The notes: generated by a model not told the origin, from the letters alone. A stretch of DNA of 64,000 nucleotides from Ornithinimicrobium sp. F0845 (GCF_023015765.1 NZ_JALKAL010000004.1:1-64000); one strand, 5' to 3'; shown: positions 44,059-53,171, numbered from the stretch's first letter. Numbers and translations: made by a program.

Positions 44059-44568
44059 ATGAGTAGCAGCACCAGCCCGAAGTCCCGCGCCTGGACCGTC
44101 GTCGTCGCCGCCACCGCCGTCACCGCCATCGGTGGTGCCACCGCCGCAGCCGCCTGGGGCAGCAACGCCCAGGTCCCGCAGAGCGAGACGGTCAACGTGG
44201 CCCTGTCCGAGCAGCGTCCGATCGCCGCCGAGAGCAAGCCCGCCGGCAGCGCCCAGTGGACCGCCCTGGCCGCCAAGGTCGGCGACTGGCAGGCGGAGAG
44301 CGTTCCGAGCGCGGACAGCCCGTTCAGCAAGGCCGGCGGGGCCACCGCTGCCCAGGATGTCCAGTCCGCCAGCGTCCAGTCCGTCCAGAGCGCCGACTCT
44401 GCGGTCAGCGCACAGTCGGCCCAGTCCCCGGCCTCGGCCTCGGTCGACTCGCCGGCCTCGGTCCAGTCCCCCGCCTCGGTCGACTCGCCGAACAGCCCCG
44501 ACAGCCCGCAGACCCCGGACAGCCCCGAGTCCGTGTCGGCCGACTCCCCGGACAGCTACGGCGCCTGA
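44059..44568 (+). CDS. Secreted/anchored Ser-Asp-Pro-rich low-complexity protein
   Basis: A 169-residue protein after AAGGAACG. The N-terminus has a hydrophobic stretch (VVVAATAVTAIGGATAAAAWG, residues ~14-34) that may be a signal or anchor. Residues ~35-95 are moderately ordered. From ~95 the sequence is made of Ser, Gln, Val and Ala, then repeated SPASVDSP and DSPxSPDSP-type units to the end (YGA). It looks like a surface stalk or disordered exported tail. No enzyme motif. Function unknown. It is divergent from the UspA gene. Confidence 0.65.
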   Translation: MSSSTSPKSRAWTVVVAATAVTAIGGATAAAAWGSNAQVPQSETVNVALSEQRPIAAESKPAGSAQWTALAAKVGDWQAESVPSADSPFSKAGGATAAQDVQSASVQSVQSADSAVSAQSAQSPASASVDSPASVQSPASVDSPNSPDSPQTPDSPESVSADSPDSYGA

Positions 44569-44677
44569 CCCTCGACGGCGAGGAGCACATCCGCCTCGCC
44601 ACCCCAGTCCCCACCCCCACGAAGGCCCCGGCACACCCCCTGTTGCCGGGCTTTCCCCCTCCCCGGGGACGCGGCAC

Positions 44678-45067
44678 CTACTGGCCGTTAACCTTCTCGA
44701 TCGACATCACCAGGATCACCCGGTCCGCCGCGTCGGGAGGGATCATCCCTTCCCCGCCGTAGCGGCGGTGCAACTGGTCGTAGAACGCACCCGTCGGGTC
44801 GGGCACGACCTCGATCAGGCGACCGCGCGCCTCGGCGTAGTGGACCGGCTTGTCCGGGTCCATCACCGCGAGCGACATCGACGGATTGCGCTGCAGGTTG
44901 CGGTACTTCGCGCGCTTCGTGGTGTGCGTGAAGCGCAACGTCTCACCGTCATACTCGAACCACATCGGCGAGACCTGGACCGTGTCGTCAGGTCGGACGG
45001 TGCCCAGGCTGCCGAAGTTGGCGTTCTCGAACAGATGCCGGTACTTCTCAGGGATCTCGATGCTCAC
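44678..45067 (-). CDS. PPOX-class F420-dependent enzyme-like protein
   Basis: A 129-residue split-barrel protein. FENANFGSLGTVRPDDTVQVSPMWFEYDGETLRFTHTTKRAKYRNLQRNP shows the classic arrangement: a GTVRPDG-like turn, VSPMWF, then the K-x-RNL cofactor loop. This short PPOX type in Actinobacteria usually binds F420 or FMN. It may reduce or bind a small ligand. A GC-rich region with a weak hairpin (around 44623-44652) separates it from the convergent Ser-rich gene. Confidence 0.88.
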   Translation of the reverse strand: MSIEIPEKYRHLFENANFGSLGTVRPDDTVQVSPMWFEYDGETLRFTHTTKRAKYRNLQRNPSMSLAVMDPDKPVHYAEARGRLIEVVPDPTGAFYDQLHRRYGGEGMIPPDAADRVILVMSIEKVNGQ

Positions 45068-45121
45068 CCTGCCATCGTGCCGCAGTAGCCGGCGAACTCA
45101 ACCGCTGGGGTCCGGGACGGG

Positions 45122-45784
45122 TCAGGGCTGGCCGGTGTAGAACGAGGTCGTGCGTGCCTGCGCAGCCTCGGCGGCCTCCGGGGGTGTGCCGAAGGCGACA
45201 CTCGCCTCGGCCCACAACCGGCTGCTGCCGCTGATGAACGCCAGACCCTCCGGAGTCGTCTCCCAGCCCTGTGCGACGTCGCCGGTGATGGTCTCGCCGG
45301 TGGCGACGTGCGCGCCCAGGCCCATGAGGGTGAGGTCCCAGCCGACGCCGGTGGCGCCCGGGCCGAACTCGTCCCAGAAGGTCGTGTCCTCCGGCACCAG
45401 CGCGGTGTGCTCGAGCTCGAGGCGTGCCCCCTCGCCCTCCGGGCTGATCCGGACCACGATCCAACTGGTGTTGCCGCCGAATTCCCAGGTCGCGGTGAAG
45501 CTGCGGGGCGCCTCGCAGGTCTGGATCGTGCCGCCTGCGTTGCCCTCGATCTGGTAGCGCCCTCCCTGCCGCAGGTCGCCGCTGACCGCGTTGAACCAGC
45601 GCGGCAACCGCTCCACGTTGGTCACCGCGTCCCAGAGGTCGTCGACGGTGGTGGCGTAGGTCTGCGCGACCGTCTGGACGTAGGCCTCGCCCTGATCGTG
45701 CGGGCGGCTGACCAGCCCACGGCTGATGGCCTGTGGGTCGGCCGCGGGCATTGCCGTGCTGGTGTCCTGCTGGTTCTCTCTCAT
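45122..45784 (-). CDS. SRPBCC (AHSA1-like) domain protein
   Basis: A 220-residue helix-grip protein. VAQTYATTVDDLWDAVTNVERLPRWFNAV, GDLRQGGRYQIEGNAGG, and RSFTATWEFGGN match the AHSA1/START superfamily, a hydrophobic ligand-binding fold. A C-terminal part with GAHVATGE follows. It is coupled to the ArsR gene (start overlaps stop by four bases), a common pair in Actinobacteria in which the regulator controls the ligand-binding protein. Ligand unknown. Confidence 0.9.
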   Translation of the reverse strand: MRENQQDTSTAMPAADPQAISRGLVSRPHDQGEAYVQTVAQTYATTVDDLWDAVTNVERLPRWFNAVSGDLRQGGRYQIEGNAGGTIQTCEAPRSFTATWEFGGNTSWIVVRISPEGEGARLELEHTALVPEDTTFWDEFGPGATGVGWDLTLMGLGAHVATGETITGDVAQGWETTPEGLAFISGSSRLWAEASVAFGTPPEAAEAAQARTTSFYTGQP

Positions 45785-46128
45785 GGTGTGCGCTCCTCGG
45801 TCTGTCGTCGCGCACGTTTGCCGCGCGCGATCTCGGTGTCCAGTGCCGCGAGCCGCGGACCCCAATACCTGCGGAACGGGGTGAGCCACTCGTCGACCTC
45901 GTGCAGCGCCTCCGCCTGGACCGCGTAGATCCGACGGGTGCCCTCCGCACGGACCCGGGCGAACCCGGCCTCACGCAGCACCCGCAGGTGCTGGGAGACC
46001 GCGGGCTGGCTGATCCCGAACTCGGCGCGGATGACGTCGCTGACGGCTCCGGCCGTCGCCTCTCCGTCCGCGAGCAGCTCGAGGATCCGGCGTCGCACCG
46101 GGTCGCCGAGGATGTCGAAGGCGTGCAC
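45781..46128 (-). CDS. ArsR-family transcriptional regulator
   Basis: A 115-residue winged-helix repressor. FDILGDPVRRRILELLADGEATAGAVSDVI, then ISQPAVSQHLRVLREAGFARVR and GTRRIYAVQAEAL are typical of the ArsR class that pairs with SRPBCC genes. No metal-binding CxC motif in helix 3, so it may sense an organic ligand or simply DNA context. The start is GTG 46128. An AT-rich palindrome just upstream is the likely self-operator. Confidence 0.93.
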   Translation of the reverse strand: MHAFDILGDPVRRRILELLADGEATAGAVSDVIRAEFGISQPAVSQHLRVLREAGFARVRAEGTRRIYAVQAEALHEVDEWLTPFRRYWGPRLAALDTEIARGKRARRQTEERTP

Positions 46129-46142
46129 GTGCCCATCATGCA

Positions 46143-46164
46143 GTCAACGCTTATATAAGTCAAC
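46143..46164 (-). promoter_or_regulatory. Putative operator/promoter of the arsR-SRPBCC operon
   Basis: A perfect 10-bp palindrome CTTATATAAG (46150-46159) is bracketed by direct repeats GTCAAC (46143-46148 and 46159-46164); on the minus strand these read as two TTGAC half-sites. It lies 15-36 nt upstream of the GTG start, overlapping the likely promoter. Confidence 0.55.
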
Positions 46165-46264
46165 CCTTACACTATTAGATGGGTGGTCTCCCCGCGACGC
46201 GCCATGCGACCAGATGTGCGCCCTGAGACGTCCTGGCGCTCCCGCGGCGCACAGAAATGTCGCA

Positions 46265-46376
46265 CGGCTCGCCCACGACTGGGCAAGAGTCGCGGCTCGC
46301 CCACGACTGGGCGAGAGTCGCGGCTCGCCCACGACTGGGCGAGAGTCGCACCGCTCGCCGACGACTGGGTGAGATC
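46265..46376. repeat. 28-bp tandem palindromic repeat, four copies
   Basis: Three near-identical units of 28 bp (46265-46292, 46293-46320, 46321-46348) and one degenerate unit. Each contains the perfect hairpin CTCGCCCA-CGAC-TGGGCGAG followed by AGTCG; unit 1 has one change (GCAAG). It lies between the stop of the 1401-residue protein gene (46375) and the arsR operator. Confidence 0.9.
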
Positions 46377-49300
46377 AGAAGTGGAGCGTGCCCACGTCCA
46401 GGTCCAGATCGGTCCAGTCGGTGACGGTGACGACCAGGTCGTGGTCCTGCGGCAGCGAGACGCCGCCCCGGTCGGCGGACGCGTGCGCCATCGTGGTCTT
46501 GTTGGCCGCGAACGCCTTCACGCTCACGGAGCGGTCCGCGGCGCGGTTGCCGACCCGCAGGACCGACAGGTCCGGCGACACCGTGATGTCGACCTCCTCG
46601 GTGGCGGTGCCGCCGACTCCCTGGACGGAGACCGCGCGGATCTCCTCGCCCACCTCACGGGCGATCTGGAGGGAGAAGTCCTTGGCGGCACCGGGAGCAA
46701 CCCTGATCTGCGAGCCGTCCGCGCTCATTGACAGCTGGTCGGCCTGCCCGGCCGCCGTCGACACCCCCTCCAGCGAGATGGAGGTGCCACCCGGGGCGAC
46801 GGAGTGGTAGGCGTACTCCCCGCTGTCCAGCCCGGTGATGGTGCGCACCAGCGCCGTGTCCGCCGGGAGCAGGTAGGCACCCTTCGTCAGGTAGCACGGG
46901 TGGCTGCCCGGGATCTCCGAGAGGATCTGGCTGCCGAACCGCCCGGTGCGCAGCCCGTCCTCGTCGGTCACCTGCAGGTCCGCCGGGGAGAGCAGGAAGT
47001 CGAGCACGAAGCGGGTCACGCCGAACGGCCCGCTGAAGGGCAGGTCGTGGTCGGAGTGCAGGTAGGCACCGTTGGTCATCATGCCCAGCGTGATGCCGTC
47101 CTCGGAGCAGAACTTCGGTGTCGAGCCGCCGTCGAAGTAGTCGTAGTGCAGCACCCCGTCGACCCGCTTGAAGACCAGCCGGCAGTTCTCCGACTCCCGG
47201 GCGGCGGTGTCGTCGGTCGGGGAGTGGTTGCAGTCCCAGCAGAAGAGGGTGACGCCGTCGGGGTCGGTCAGCCCGGCGGGTGACGGGCCGGGATGGCCGG
47301 GCGGGTAGACGAAACGGATCGGCGCGATGCAGTGGCTGGACCCCAGCCCGTCGACGTAGCCCGAGTCCCAGACCGCGCCGGCCGGGATGAAGAAGAGCAT
47401 CGGGGCGTTGTGCCGGTCGCACCCGTCGTGGAAGGTGGACTCGATCTCGCGGTAGGTCGTCTCGACCCGGCTCACGCCCTGGCGGCCCTGGTCGTGGAAG
47501 TGGATCAGGCTCTCGCGGCTGAGCAGCCGCCCGTGGATGGCGGTGAGGTCACGTCGCGTCTCGGCGTTCAGGTTGACTCGGGTGAAGGTGTCCGTGCTGC
47601 CCGTCCACAGCTCGTCCAGCACCTTGGTCGTCAGTGACGTGCAGAAGCCCGTGGCCAGCCCGCCGTTGTCGTCGCCCAGCAGGAAGTAGTGGTAGAAGCC
47701 GTAGAAGGCAGCCGTGAGCACCGGGTGCCCGAAGATCGGGTCGAGCAGCTCGTGGTAGACCTCGGCGGCCCCGTAGGTGTCCTCGTAGGTCCCCCACGAG
47801 GGGCTTCCCTCCGCGAAGTTGCTGAAGTTCAGCGCGTGCTCGGGGAAGCGGAACGGGATCTCCAGGATCTGCGGCACGGTCGCGGTCCGGGGGTTGGACA
47901 CCAGGCCGTCGGGATTGCGGACCCGCAGCTGCACGCTGCGCTCGGTGCTGCCCCCGCCGCCCGTGCCCGGCACCTCGAAGTCCACGGCGCTCTCCGAGAC
48001 GAAGGTCGTCGGCACGGCCTCGCCGTCCATCACGACGCTCGCGCCGTGCCGGAACGCCTTGCCGGTCAGACCGACGGTCGCACCCGGTGCGAGCACCGCG
48101 CTGAAGGCGCTCAGCTGCGGCTTGACCCACAACCTGAGCCGGTTGCTCTCAGTGCCGTCCGGACGTCGCACGAAGACAGTCTGCTCGCCGCCAGAGATCG
48201 AGTCGGGCAGGTCCACCGAGATCGACTCGTCGGCGTTGACGACCGGGGCCAGCACGTGACTGCCCACGTGGACGCGGTCCGTCGGCGTGAACCGGCTGCC
48301 GGAGAGCGTCACCGTGTTGCCGGGGAAGAGGTACTCCGGCGACACCTCGGTCACCCAGGGGCGGGTGAGGAGCTCGTCCCAGGCGTCCTCGTCGAACTCG
48401 AAGAAGTCGAGGTAGCCGTCTCCTCCGCGGGAGGTGCCGTCCTCGCCGGTGCGCCCCGGTTGACCGCGTGACCCGGTGTGGCCGTCGTCGGCGTCCTTGC
48501 AGGTCTCTCCCGCGCCGCTTCGACCGCCGCGGCCGCCCGCACCGCCGGGTCCTCCGTCGCCACCGCGGCCCGCGCGGCCGCCCTCGTTCTTGACGCGGAA
48601 GGTGTTGGCGGTCACCACCGCCTCGAGGGTGTCCTCCAGGGTGCCGATGGTGATGTCGCCGCCGTCACCGCCCGGGCCGCCCCGGCCACCGCGGCCACCA
48701 TCGCCGCCGTCACCGCCGTCGCCTCCGTCGCCGGGGTCGCTCGTGCAGATCCAGTCGAAGACCCAGATGCGCTTGCCGACGCGACCGTCGGCACCGTCGC
48801 CGCCACGCCCGCCGCGCTGACCACGCCCGCCGCGGATGCCGTCCTGGCCGTTGAGGTCGAGGTTCGGCATACCGGTCATCGAGCGCGCCCAGATCTCCAG
48901 GGCGGGGGCCGAGCGTCCGGCTCCTCCACCGATGCCGCTCCCGCCGGAGCGGCCGTCCTCACCGTCCAGGCCGTCCCACGAGTTGGGCTTGAGGTGCTGG
49001 CCGCTGTAGCCGCGCCCATTGAGGTCGGCGTTGTCCGCGCGGGGCGGGGTCGACCCGCCCGGTTCCCGCCAGGTGATGGTGGTGGCGGCGTCGACCCTGA
49101 TCTGCTCGGCGATGAGATAGAGCTTGGCCACCCCCGGCTCGACCCGGAGCTCCACGCCCCGCAGGTCCAGGACGTCGGCCATCATCACCGAGGTGTCGAC
49201 GGGGATGACGAACGAGTCCGAGATCAGCACCCTCGGCCCGTCCAGCAGCGGCCACTCCTGCGGGGCCGCGCTCTCCAGCCGGTCGGGCAGCCCGGTGTCC

Positions 49301-50580
49301 TTGATGTGCAGGCCGGCCCCCTTCAGCTCGATGAGCGAGGACAGGTTCGTCAGGTCGGCCAGCCGGCGGCTGACCAGTTGACGCTCGATCCGGTCGATGG
49401 GCCGCGCTCCGGGAGTGTCCCCATGGGTGTCCCCGAGCGGGGTCACCGGGAGTGTCGGGAACCGGCCGCGCAGGATCGGGCCCAGCTCCCCACCACGCCC
49501 AAGTCCCCCACCGCGCAGGACGGGCGGGACGACCGGACCTGGCTTGGTCTCGAGCTTCGGGTCCGGCGTGGAAGGTTTCGTGGGCCTGGTCGGCTTCGTG
49601 GGCCCGGTCGGCTTCGTGGGCTTGGCGCTTCCCGCCTCGATGGCCTTCAGGATCGTCGTGGTGCTGTTGCGGTTCGGGACGTACTTGGCCAGCAGCCCAC
49701 GCCCCTCGGTCGCCTTGGCCGCGCGCAGCTCGACGGCGATCTTGCTCCAGTCGATATGGATGACCGGGCCGCTCGACTTCGGCGGGGCAACCATGATCTT
49801 GCCGGGCGTGATGACGGTCCCGCTGGGCACGTTGAGCGTGGCCAGGTCGGTGAGCTTCTCGACGCCGACGGCCCGGATGATGCTCTTGATCGGTTGGAGT
49901 CGCGCATAGCCGTTCTCCAGCCCAGGGTCGATCCGCACCTTCTGCAGGCCGAGGGACTCCTTGATCGTCGCCTGGAGCGCCTCGGACCTCTGCAGGCGGG
50001 CGGTCCTGACCTGCTGCGAGACCAGGCCGTCCTTGATCACCAGGTCGATCAGCTGCCCCTGGAACTGGTGACTCTTGTGGTCGATCGCGGTGCCGACCAC
50101 AAGGCCGGCAGCGCCGGTGCTGGCCAGCTGTCCGGACACCTTCCGGATGCCAGCCGCGGTGCCGTTGACCGCCAGGCGCAGCTCACCGCCCTCGCGGGTG
50201 AACGTGATCGCGACCTTCTTGTCGGCGGGCACGGGCTTGTCGCTGGTCACCTTCTGCCAGCCGCGGGCGGTGTGGATGGCTCCCACCACGTGGCCGCCCT
50301 TGTCGAGATAGAGCGACACCGGCGGGTCAGCCCCCTCGACGATGCTCTGCCGCCGGTCCGTGCTGCCGGCGACGAGCTCGGCCCGGACGCTGAACTCCTC
50401 GAACGCGGCGGCCTTCTCCGGTGGCGGCACCTCGATATAGGCACCCTCGGTGAAGCGCACCGCACCGGTGCCCTTGAGCTGTTTGACCTTGGGGGACACC
50501 ACGAGTGCCCGGGCGCTGAGCGAGCCGTCGAACGGCCCCCCGGCGCCAACTTGCAGAGTGAACAGAGTGCGTTCGGCCAT
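46375..50580 (-). CDS. Large multidomain protein: LamG-like, Gly-rich collagen-like, IPT/TIG and putative papain-like domains
   Basis: 1401 residues from ATG 50580, which begins the conserved part. No Sec signal peptide is seen. Order: a concanavalin/LamG-like domain (~10-200), a Lys/Pro/Thr linker with repeated PTKPT (~305-345), a right-handed-helix-like part, a collagen-like Gly-rich tract with many GGDGG units (~540-720), two IPT/TIG domains (PWVTEVSPEYLFPGNTVTL; LSAFSAVLAPGATVGLTG), then ~900-1180 with Cys980 (TGFCTSLTT), His1083 (SSHCIAP) and Asp1116 (FCWDCNHSP), in papain-like order. The last ~200 residues are beta-rich. It could be a surface or contact-dependent effector. The peptidase assignment is tentative. 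Confidence 0.6.
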   Translation of the reverse strand: MAERTLFTLQVGAGGPFDGSLSARALVVSPKVKQLKGTGAVRFTEGAYIEVPPPEKAAAFEEFSVRAELVAGSTDRRQSIVEGADPPVSLYLDKGGHVVGAIHTARGWQKVTSDKPVPADKKVAITFTREGGELRLAVNGTAAGIRKVSGQLASTGAAGLVVGTAIDHKSHQFQGQLIDLVIKDGLVSQQVRTARLQRSEALQATIKESLGLQKVRIDPGLENGYARLQPIKSIIRAVGVEKLTDLATLNVPSGTVITPGKIMVAPPKSSGPVIHIDWSKIAVELRAAKATEGRGLLAKYVPNRNSTTTILKAIEAGSAKPTKPTGPTKPTRPTKPSTPDPKLETKPGPVVPPVLRGGGLGRGGELGPILRGRFPTLPVTPLGDTHGDTPGARPIDRIERQLVSRRLADLTNLSSLIELKGAGLHIKDTGLPDRLESAAPQEWPLLDGPRVLISDSFVIPVDTSVMMADVLDLRGVELRVEPGVAKLYLIAEQIRVDAATTITWREPGGSTPPRADNADLNGRGYSGQHLKPNSWDGLDGEDGRSGGSGIGGGAGRSAPALEIWARSMTGMPNLDLNGQDGIRGGRGQRGGRGGDGADGRVGKRIWVFDWICTSDPGDGGDGGDGGDGGRGGRGGPGGDGGDITIGTLEDTLEAVVTANTFRVKNEGGRAGRGGDGGPGGAGGRGGRSGAGETCKDADDGHTGSRGQPGRTGEDGTSRGGDGYLDFFEFDEDAWDELLTRPWVTEVSPEYLFPGNTVTLSGSRFTPTDRVHVGSHVLAPVVNADESISVDLPDSISGGEQTVFVRRPDGTESNRLRLWVKPQLSAFSAVLAPGATVGLTGKAFRHGASVVMDGEAVPTTFVSESAVDFEVPGTGGGGSTERSVQLRVRNPDGLVSNPRTATVPQILEIPFRFPEHALNFSNFAEGSPSWGTYEDTYGAAEVYHELLDPIFGHPVLTAAFYGFYHYFLLGDDNGGLATGFCTSLTTKVLDELWTGSTDTFTRVNLNAETRRDLTAIHGRLLSRESLIHFHDQGRQGVSRVETTYREIESTFHDGCDRHNAPMLFFIPAGAVWDSGYVDGLGSSHCIAPIRFVYPPGHPGPSPAGLTDPDGVTLFCWDCNHSPTDDTAARESENCRLVFKRVDGVLHYDYFDGGSTPKFCSEDGITLGMMTNGAYLHSDHDLPFSGPFGVTRFVLDFLLSPADLQVTDEDGLRTGRFGSQILSEIPGSHPCYLTKGAYLLPADTALVRTITGLDSGEYAYHSVAPGGTSISLEGVSTAAGQADQLSMSADGSQIRVAPGAAKDFSLQIAREVGEEIRAVSVQGVGGTATEEVDITVSPDLSVLRVGNRAADRSVSVKAFAANKTTMAHASADRGGVSLPQDHDLVVTVTDWTDLDLDVGTLHF

Positions 50581-50808
50581 GGCCGTGGTCCTCGGACGTG
50601 ATCGGTGAACAGTTGTTTCCTGAGCCCGGGACGTTGGATCCCGCCCGGGAGTCGGCTTCCTCAACAACCTTGGTCACCTACCCGGCAACCGAGATCGGGG
50701 CGCGGGTTCCAACGTAGTGGCGACGCGGCCCGAGGTGGCCTGCTTGCACGTAAAGGCAACGGGTCGTGCCCGTCCGGGCAGGGGATCGTGTGACTACAGT
50801 GCGAAGGC

Positions 50809-51588
50809 ATGTGCTTCGACCCGGCCGCCACACCCCCCGCCATCCCCGCCGACGCCCTCCCCCATCCGGCGGACTTCCGCTCGCAGGACCTGACGCTCAC
50901 CACCGAGGAGGGCGCGCCGCTGGCGACCTACTCCGCGGTCGCCAGCGACCCGCATACTGCCGCGGTGGTCATCCTGCCCGACGTGCGGGGGCTGTTCGAC
51001 TACTACAAACGGCTCGCGGACCGGTTCGCGTCGGCCGGGCACCACGCGATCGCGATCGACTACTTCGCCCGCACGGAGGCCTCGACGGACCGGGGCGCCG
51101 ACTTCGACTTCATGCCGCACGTGCGCCAGCTGACCGTCGAGCAGGTCCAGGCCGACGCGCGGGTGGCGGCGGGCTGGCTCCGCGAGGAGCTCGGGGTGCG
51201 GGACGTCGTGACCGTGGGGTTCTGCCTGGGCGGGACGATGTCCTACTACGCGACCACCGACCCGGCGCTGGACGTGGCCGGGGCGATCGCGTTCTACGGC
51301 GGTCTCGACGGGAGCCGGCTGGGGGTCTTCGACGACCCGGCCGAGGCGGCCGACCGGATGCGGGGTCCGCTGCTGGCGATCTACGGCGGCGCGGACGCCT
51401 CGATCACGCAGGAGATGCGCGACCGGTTCGACGGTGCGCTGCGCAGCGCCGGGGTGGAGCACGAGTTCGTCACCTTCGACGGTGCGCCGCACTCGTTCTT
51501 CGACCGGACCCACGGCGACCACTCGGAGGCGTGCGACGAGTCGTGGCGCCTGGTGCTGCGCTTCCTGCGGGACGTGCGCTCTGTGTAG
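50809..51588 (+). CDS. Dienelactone hydrolase family protein
   Basis: A 259-residue alpha/beta hydrolase with a cysteine nucleophile. The nucleophile elbow is VGFCLGGTMS (Cys139); the Asp lies in IYGGADASIT and the His in FDGAPHSFFDR. It begins with a cysteine-containing MCFDP. The family hydrolyses dienelactones in aromatic catabolism but many members act on other esters. It is divergent from the 1401-residue protein gene and converges on the DUF1445 gene through a 32-bp tandem repeat. Role in this organism is unclear. Confidence 0.9.
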   Translation: MCFDPAATPPAIPADALPHPADFRSQDLTLTTEEGAPLATYSAVASDPHTAAVVILPDVRGLFDYYKRLADRFASAGHHAIAIDYFARTEASTDRGADFDFMPHVRQLTVEQVQADARVAAGWLREELGVRDVVTVGFCLGGTMSYYATTDPALDVAGAIAFYGGLDGSRLGVFDDPAEAADRMRGPLLAIYGGADASITQEMRDRFDGALRSAGVEHEFVTFDGAPHSFFDRTHGDHSEACDESWRLVLRFLRDVRSV

Positions 51589-51620
51589 CTGCGACCCTGC
51601 CCCGCCGGGCAGCAAGAGCT

Positions 51621-51690
51621 CTGAGAAAGGGCGGGCAAGACCTGCAAAACCCCTGAGAAAAGACGGGGCGGAGGCGCAAAACCCCTGAAC
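51621..51690. repeat. 32-bp direct tandem repeat between convergent genes
   Basis: Units 51621-51652 and 51653-51684 each begin CTGAGAAA and end GCAAAACCC; a third starts at 51685. The repeated GCAAAACCCCTGA is exact. A small hairpin CCCCT / AGGGG (51682-51699) overlaps the stop of the minus-strand gene and may help terminate it. Confidence 0.75.
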
Positions 51691-51692
51691 TT

Positions 51693-52493
51693 TTAGGGGA
51701 GCCGGTAGACCGCGTCCGGCACGTCGGTCACGAACATGTGACCCGGCGCGTGCGTGATCGCGAACGGCGGCCTGGAGGCCATCAGCGCTGCCTGCGGGGT
51801 CACACCGCACGCCCAGAAGACCGGCACGTCGCCCTCGTCCGCCTCGATCGGCTCGCCGAAGTCGGGTGCACCCAGGTCGGTGATCCCCAGCGAGGCCGGG
51901 TCGCCCACGTGCACCGGCGCGCCGTGCACCGCCGGCATCCGACCGGTCACCTGCACCGCCGTCGGCACCAGCGCCGCCGGCACCGGCCGCATCGAGACCA
52001 CCAGCTCACCCGAGAGCCGCCCGGCGGGCCGGCACTGCCGGTTCGTGCGGTACATCGCCACGTTGCGCCCCTGCTCGATGTTGCGCACCGGCACACCCGC
52101 GTCCAGCAGCGCCCGCTCGAAGCTGAATGAGCAGCCGATGAGGAACGAGACCAGGTCCTCGGCCCACAGCGCGGAGATGTCCGGCACCTCCTCGACCAGC
52201 TCGCCCTCACGCCATACTCGATAGAGAGGCAGGTCGGTGCGCAGGTCCGCTCCGGGCGCCAGCTCGGTGTGCGGCGAGCCGGGCTCGGTCACGTCCAGCA
52301 GCGGCACCGGCTGCGGGTTGCGCTGGCCGAACAGGAGCATGTCCCACGCCCAGTCGCGCGGCAGGATCACCAGGTTGGCCTGGGTGAAGCCGCTCGCGTG
52401 GCCGCTGGTGGGGACCACCGCACCGCCGCGGTATGCCGTGCGCGCACCGGCCGGCGTGTCGGTCGAGGCGGCCTTGTTCTGGCTGGTCATCAC
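51693..52493 (-). CDS. DUF1445 / putative hydro-lyase (D-glutamate cyclase-like)
   Basis: A 266-residue protein of the UPF0317/DUF1445 family. Typical parts are [60 protein letters not shown], and a C-terminal [24 protein letters not shown]. Human and bacterial relatives turn D-glutamate to 5-oxo-D-proline or are listed as putative hydro-lyases. This fits nicely with the 5-oxoprolinase set 2-4 kb downstream, though the genes are on different strands. Monocistronic or with the Uma2 gene, which ends 9 bp upstream. Confidence 0.9.
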   Translation of the reverse strand: MMTSQNKAASTDTPAGARTAYRGGAVVPTSGHASGFTQANLVILPRDWAWDMLLFGQRNPQPVPLLDVTEPGSPHTELAPGADLRTDLPLYRVWREGELVEEVPDISALWAEDLVSFLIGCSFSFERALLDAGVPVRNIEQGRNVAMYRTNRQCRPAGRLSGELVVSMRPVPAALVPTAVQVTGRMPAVHGAPVHVGDPASLGITDLGAPDFGEPIEADEGDVPVFWACGVTPQAALMASRPPFAITHAPGHMFVTDVPDAVYRLP

Positions 52494-52502
52494 GGTCCCC
52501 TG

Positions 52503-53066
52503 TCAGCGTCGGGCTGGCAGCAGTTCGACGACGCTGAAGGTGACGTCGGCGGGCTCGGCGAGCCGCACCTGCTGGTCGCCGACGGCATGGGCGTGGAGCA
52601 CGTAGCGGCCCTCGACCAGTCGCCAGGCCCGCAGGGAGACCTCGTCCGGGTCGAGCACCCAGTAGTGGGGGCAACCGGAGCGTTGCATGATCTCGAGCTT
52701 GGTGACCAGGTCGCGCCGCCTGGTGGACGGCGAGAGGACCTCGACGGCCAGCACCGGGGCACCCACGATCCCGTCGTCCTGGATCTGCTTGAGCGTGGCC
52801 ACGACCAGGTCTGGTTGCAGGACCGTGCGGTCTGACATCCGGACGTCGACCGGTGCCGGGATGACATCAAGCACCGTCTCATCAACCGCTGCCAGCAGTC
52901 GGACGGCGAGCCTGAGCACCAGCTGCTGGTGAACCGTGCGGGGAGACGGTGTCATGACCAACTCGCCCTCGAGCAACTCCCAGCGGAGCCGGTCATCGAG
53001 AACGCGCTCCCGCTCCAGGTCCGCGACCGTGTAGATCGCGATCTCCTCGACGGTCATACCCACCAT
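52503..53066 (-). CDS. Uma2-family (DUF820) restriction-endonuclease-fold protein
   Basis: A 187-residue protein with WELLEGELVMTPSPRTVHQQLVLRL, VDVRMSDRTVLQPDLVVA and APVLAVEVLSPSTRRRDLVTKLEIMQRSGCPHYWVLDPDE. The catalytic PD-(D/E)xK pattern is formed by QPDLVV, VEVLSPS and the K of TKLEIM. Uma2 proteins are abundant in some bacteria and have no clear role. Either ATG 53066 or the next Met (53057) may be used. It lies between DUF1445 and the GntR regulator, same strand. Confidence 0.9.
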   Translation of the reverse strand: MVGMTVEEIAIYTVADLERERVLDDRLRWELLEGELVMTPSPRTVHQQLVLRLAVRLLAAVDETVLDVIPAPVDVRMSDRTVLQPDLVVATLKQIQDDGIVGAPVLAVEVLSPSTRRRDLVTKLEIMQRSGCPHYWVLDPDEVSLRAWRLVEGRYVLHAHAVGDQQVRLAEPADVTFSVVELLPARR

Positions 53067-53171
53067 GGTGCCCCCTTCGTCTCATGGCTGCCAAGGATGA
53101 CAGGACTCACCGACACGGCTCCGAACTCATCCACAGCGCCACCCGACGGGTGCGTCGGGCGCCAGGGAGCG

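Noticed and set aside
44623-44652. Terminator after the Ser-rich gene
   Set aside because: The possible stem GCCCCGGCA/TGCCGGGC has a bulge and a long C-rich loop; too weak to call separately.
46265-46376. CRISPR array with 28-bp repeat
   Set aside because: The copies are directly adjacent without spacers, and no cas genes are present.
48478-50601. Long open frame antisense to the 1401-residue protein
   Set aside because: Explained by high GC and the Gly-rich codons on the other strand; composition is extremely biased and no domain is present.
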